Assembly (NCBI GenBank): GCA_902797985.1 | Contig: CADBUZ010000025.1 | Location: 1-52,946, forward strand | Direction of reading: 5' to 3' | Source of the DNA: an uncultured bacterium | GTDB taxonomy: Bacteria > Cyanobacteriota > Vampirovibrionia > Gastranaerophilales > Gastranaerophilaceae | DNA length: 52,946 nt | Part shown: positions 52,742 through 52,946 of the stretch, piece by piece | Numbering within the stretch: position 1 is the first letter of the stretch | Layout: every line of letters starts with the position of its first letter | Position numbers and translations under genes: made by a program | The notes under the pieces: model-generated | The model's database searches: none | The model's input: only the letters and a program-made list of their open reading frames with translations | Told to the model about the DNA's origin: nothing

Positions 52742-52946
52742 CCATCTACTAAAGAGTAGGAGAGTGAAGTATTTCTTAACGAGGTACGAGTTTAGAAATT
52801 CGGGTGAGGTTTGAATATAAAAATTCTATAAATTAATAATTTATAAGTATTTATTTTTTTGTTATGTACTTTTCTTTTCTTTATATTGCGACGGTAAAGA
52901 AAAGAAAAGTACGAAAAGAAAAGAAAGCCACGCTCCTTGATTAGTT
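52742..52946. repeat. Right-end inverted repeat (contig terminus)
   Basis: Reverse complement of 1-205. Includes the perfect hairpin 52866-52912 (18-base arms) and the imperfect GAATTTCT-type hairpin. The outermost ~105 bases are identical to the left end. Confidence 0.85.

Noticed and set aside
1-52946. Linear replicon with terminal inverted repeats
   Set aside because: The end element recurs in part inside the window, and the contig carries the core ribosomal cluster. A dispersed repeat breaking the assembly is simpler.
1-52946. tRNA or rRNA genes
   Set aside because: No T-loop-like GGTTCGAATC block with matching arms and no conserved rRNA segments were seen by eye on either strand. A covariance-model scan would settle it.

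Overview
The window is an AT-rich bacterial chromosome fragment, probably from a non-photosynthetic gut relative of cyanobacteria (Melainabacteria/Vampirovibrionia, order Gastranaerophilales). The assignment is an inference from the low-GC style, the filamentous-haemagglutinin-like and RTX-like giant surface proteins, a four-domain S1 protein, and a small coiled-coil protein family that I associate with that order. No rRNA or tRNA gene was seen. Both ends carry the same ~205-base sequence in inverted orientation, so the window is probably a whole contig that broke at a dispersed repeat.

Layout. 0.6-3.2 kb: a PilZ protein, a short PLP-dependent Orn/Lys/Arg-decarboxylase-like enzyme and a GGDEF protein with an altered signature. 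3.3-8.1 kb: a 1,595-residue TpsA-like exoprotein with a possible operator upstream. 8.4-17 kb: housekeeping genes (Skp/OmpH, Maf, ribosomal protein S1, dGTPase, a TSCPD protein, a HEAT-repeat protein, TlyA) and a tight four-gene operon queC-DUF366-membrane protein-tatD. 17.3-22.8 kb: a membrane-anchored small heat-shock-like protein, a DegT/DnrJ aminotransferase, glutamate racemase and an AMIN-amidase (cell wall and surface sugars). 23.9-30.7 kb: a 2,266-residue modular RTX-like protein. Its two sides are packed with palindromic repeats, and one stretch of these contains a DUF559 endonuclease gene. 33.0-34.3 kb: the coiled-coil protein and a solitary CopG-type regulator. 34.4-44.2 kb: the S10-spc ribosomal cluster (S10 to L18), with unusually long, repeat-filled spacers, an internal terminator and promoter, and an N-terminally shortened L22. 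It ends at L18 rather than continuing to S5-L30-L15-secY. 44.7-52.6 kb: a putative HExxH protein, TrmFO, a CHASE2-GGDEF protein, a 51-residue small protein, Hsp20, a 2-hydroxyacid-dehydrogenase-like protein lacking catalytic residues, MtnA and a small membrane protein.

Regulation. Five genes (maf, dgt, tlyA, queC and the DUF559 gene) have a -10 box 6-7 nt before the ATG and no Shine-Dalgarno, which predicts leaderless mRNAs. Most other genes have a good AAGGAG-type site. Most convergent pairs share a bidirectional terminator.

The least ordinary content is in the non-coding DNA: (i) CTCTCC/GGAGAG palindromic units with interchangeable, covarying inner hairpins, with the DUF559 gene sitting where the loop of one palindrome should be; (ii) GTAG-plus-hairpin REP-like elements in ribosomal spacers; (iii) tandem arrays of period 8 built on a TTAA-like core; (iv) a 10-12-base sequence placed exactly on TAG stop codons.
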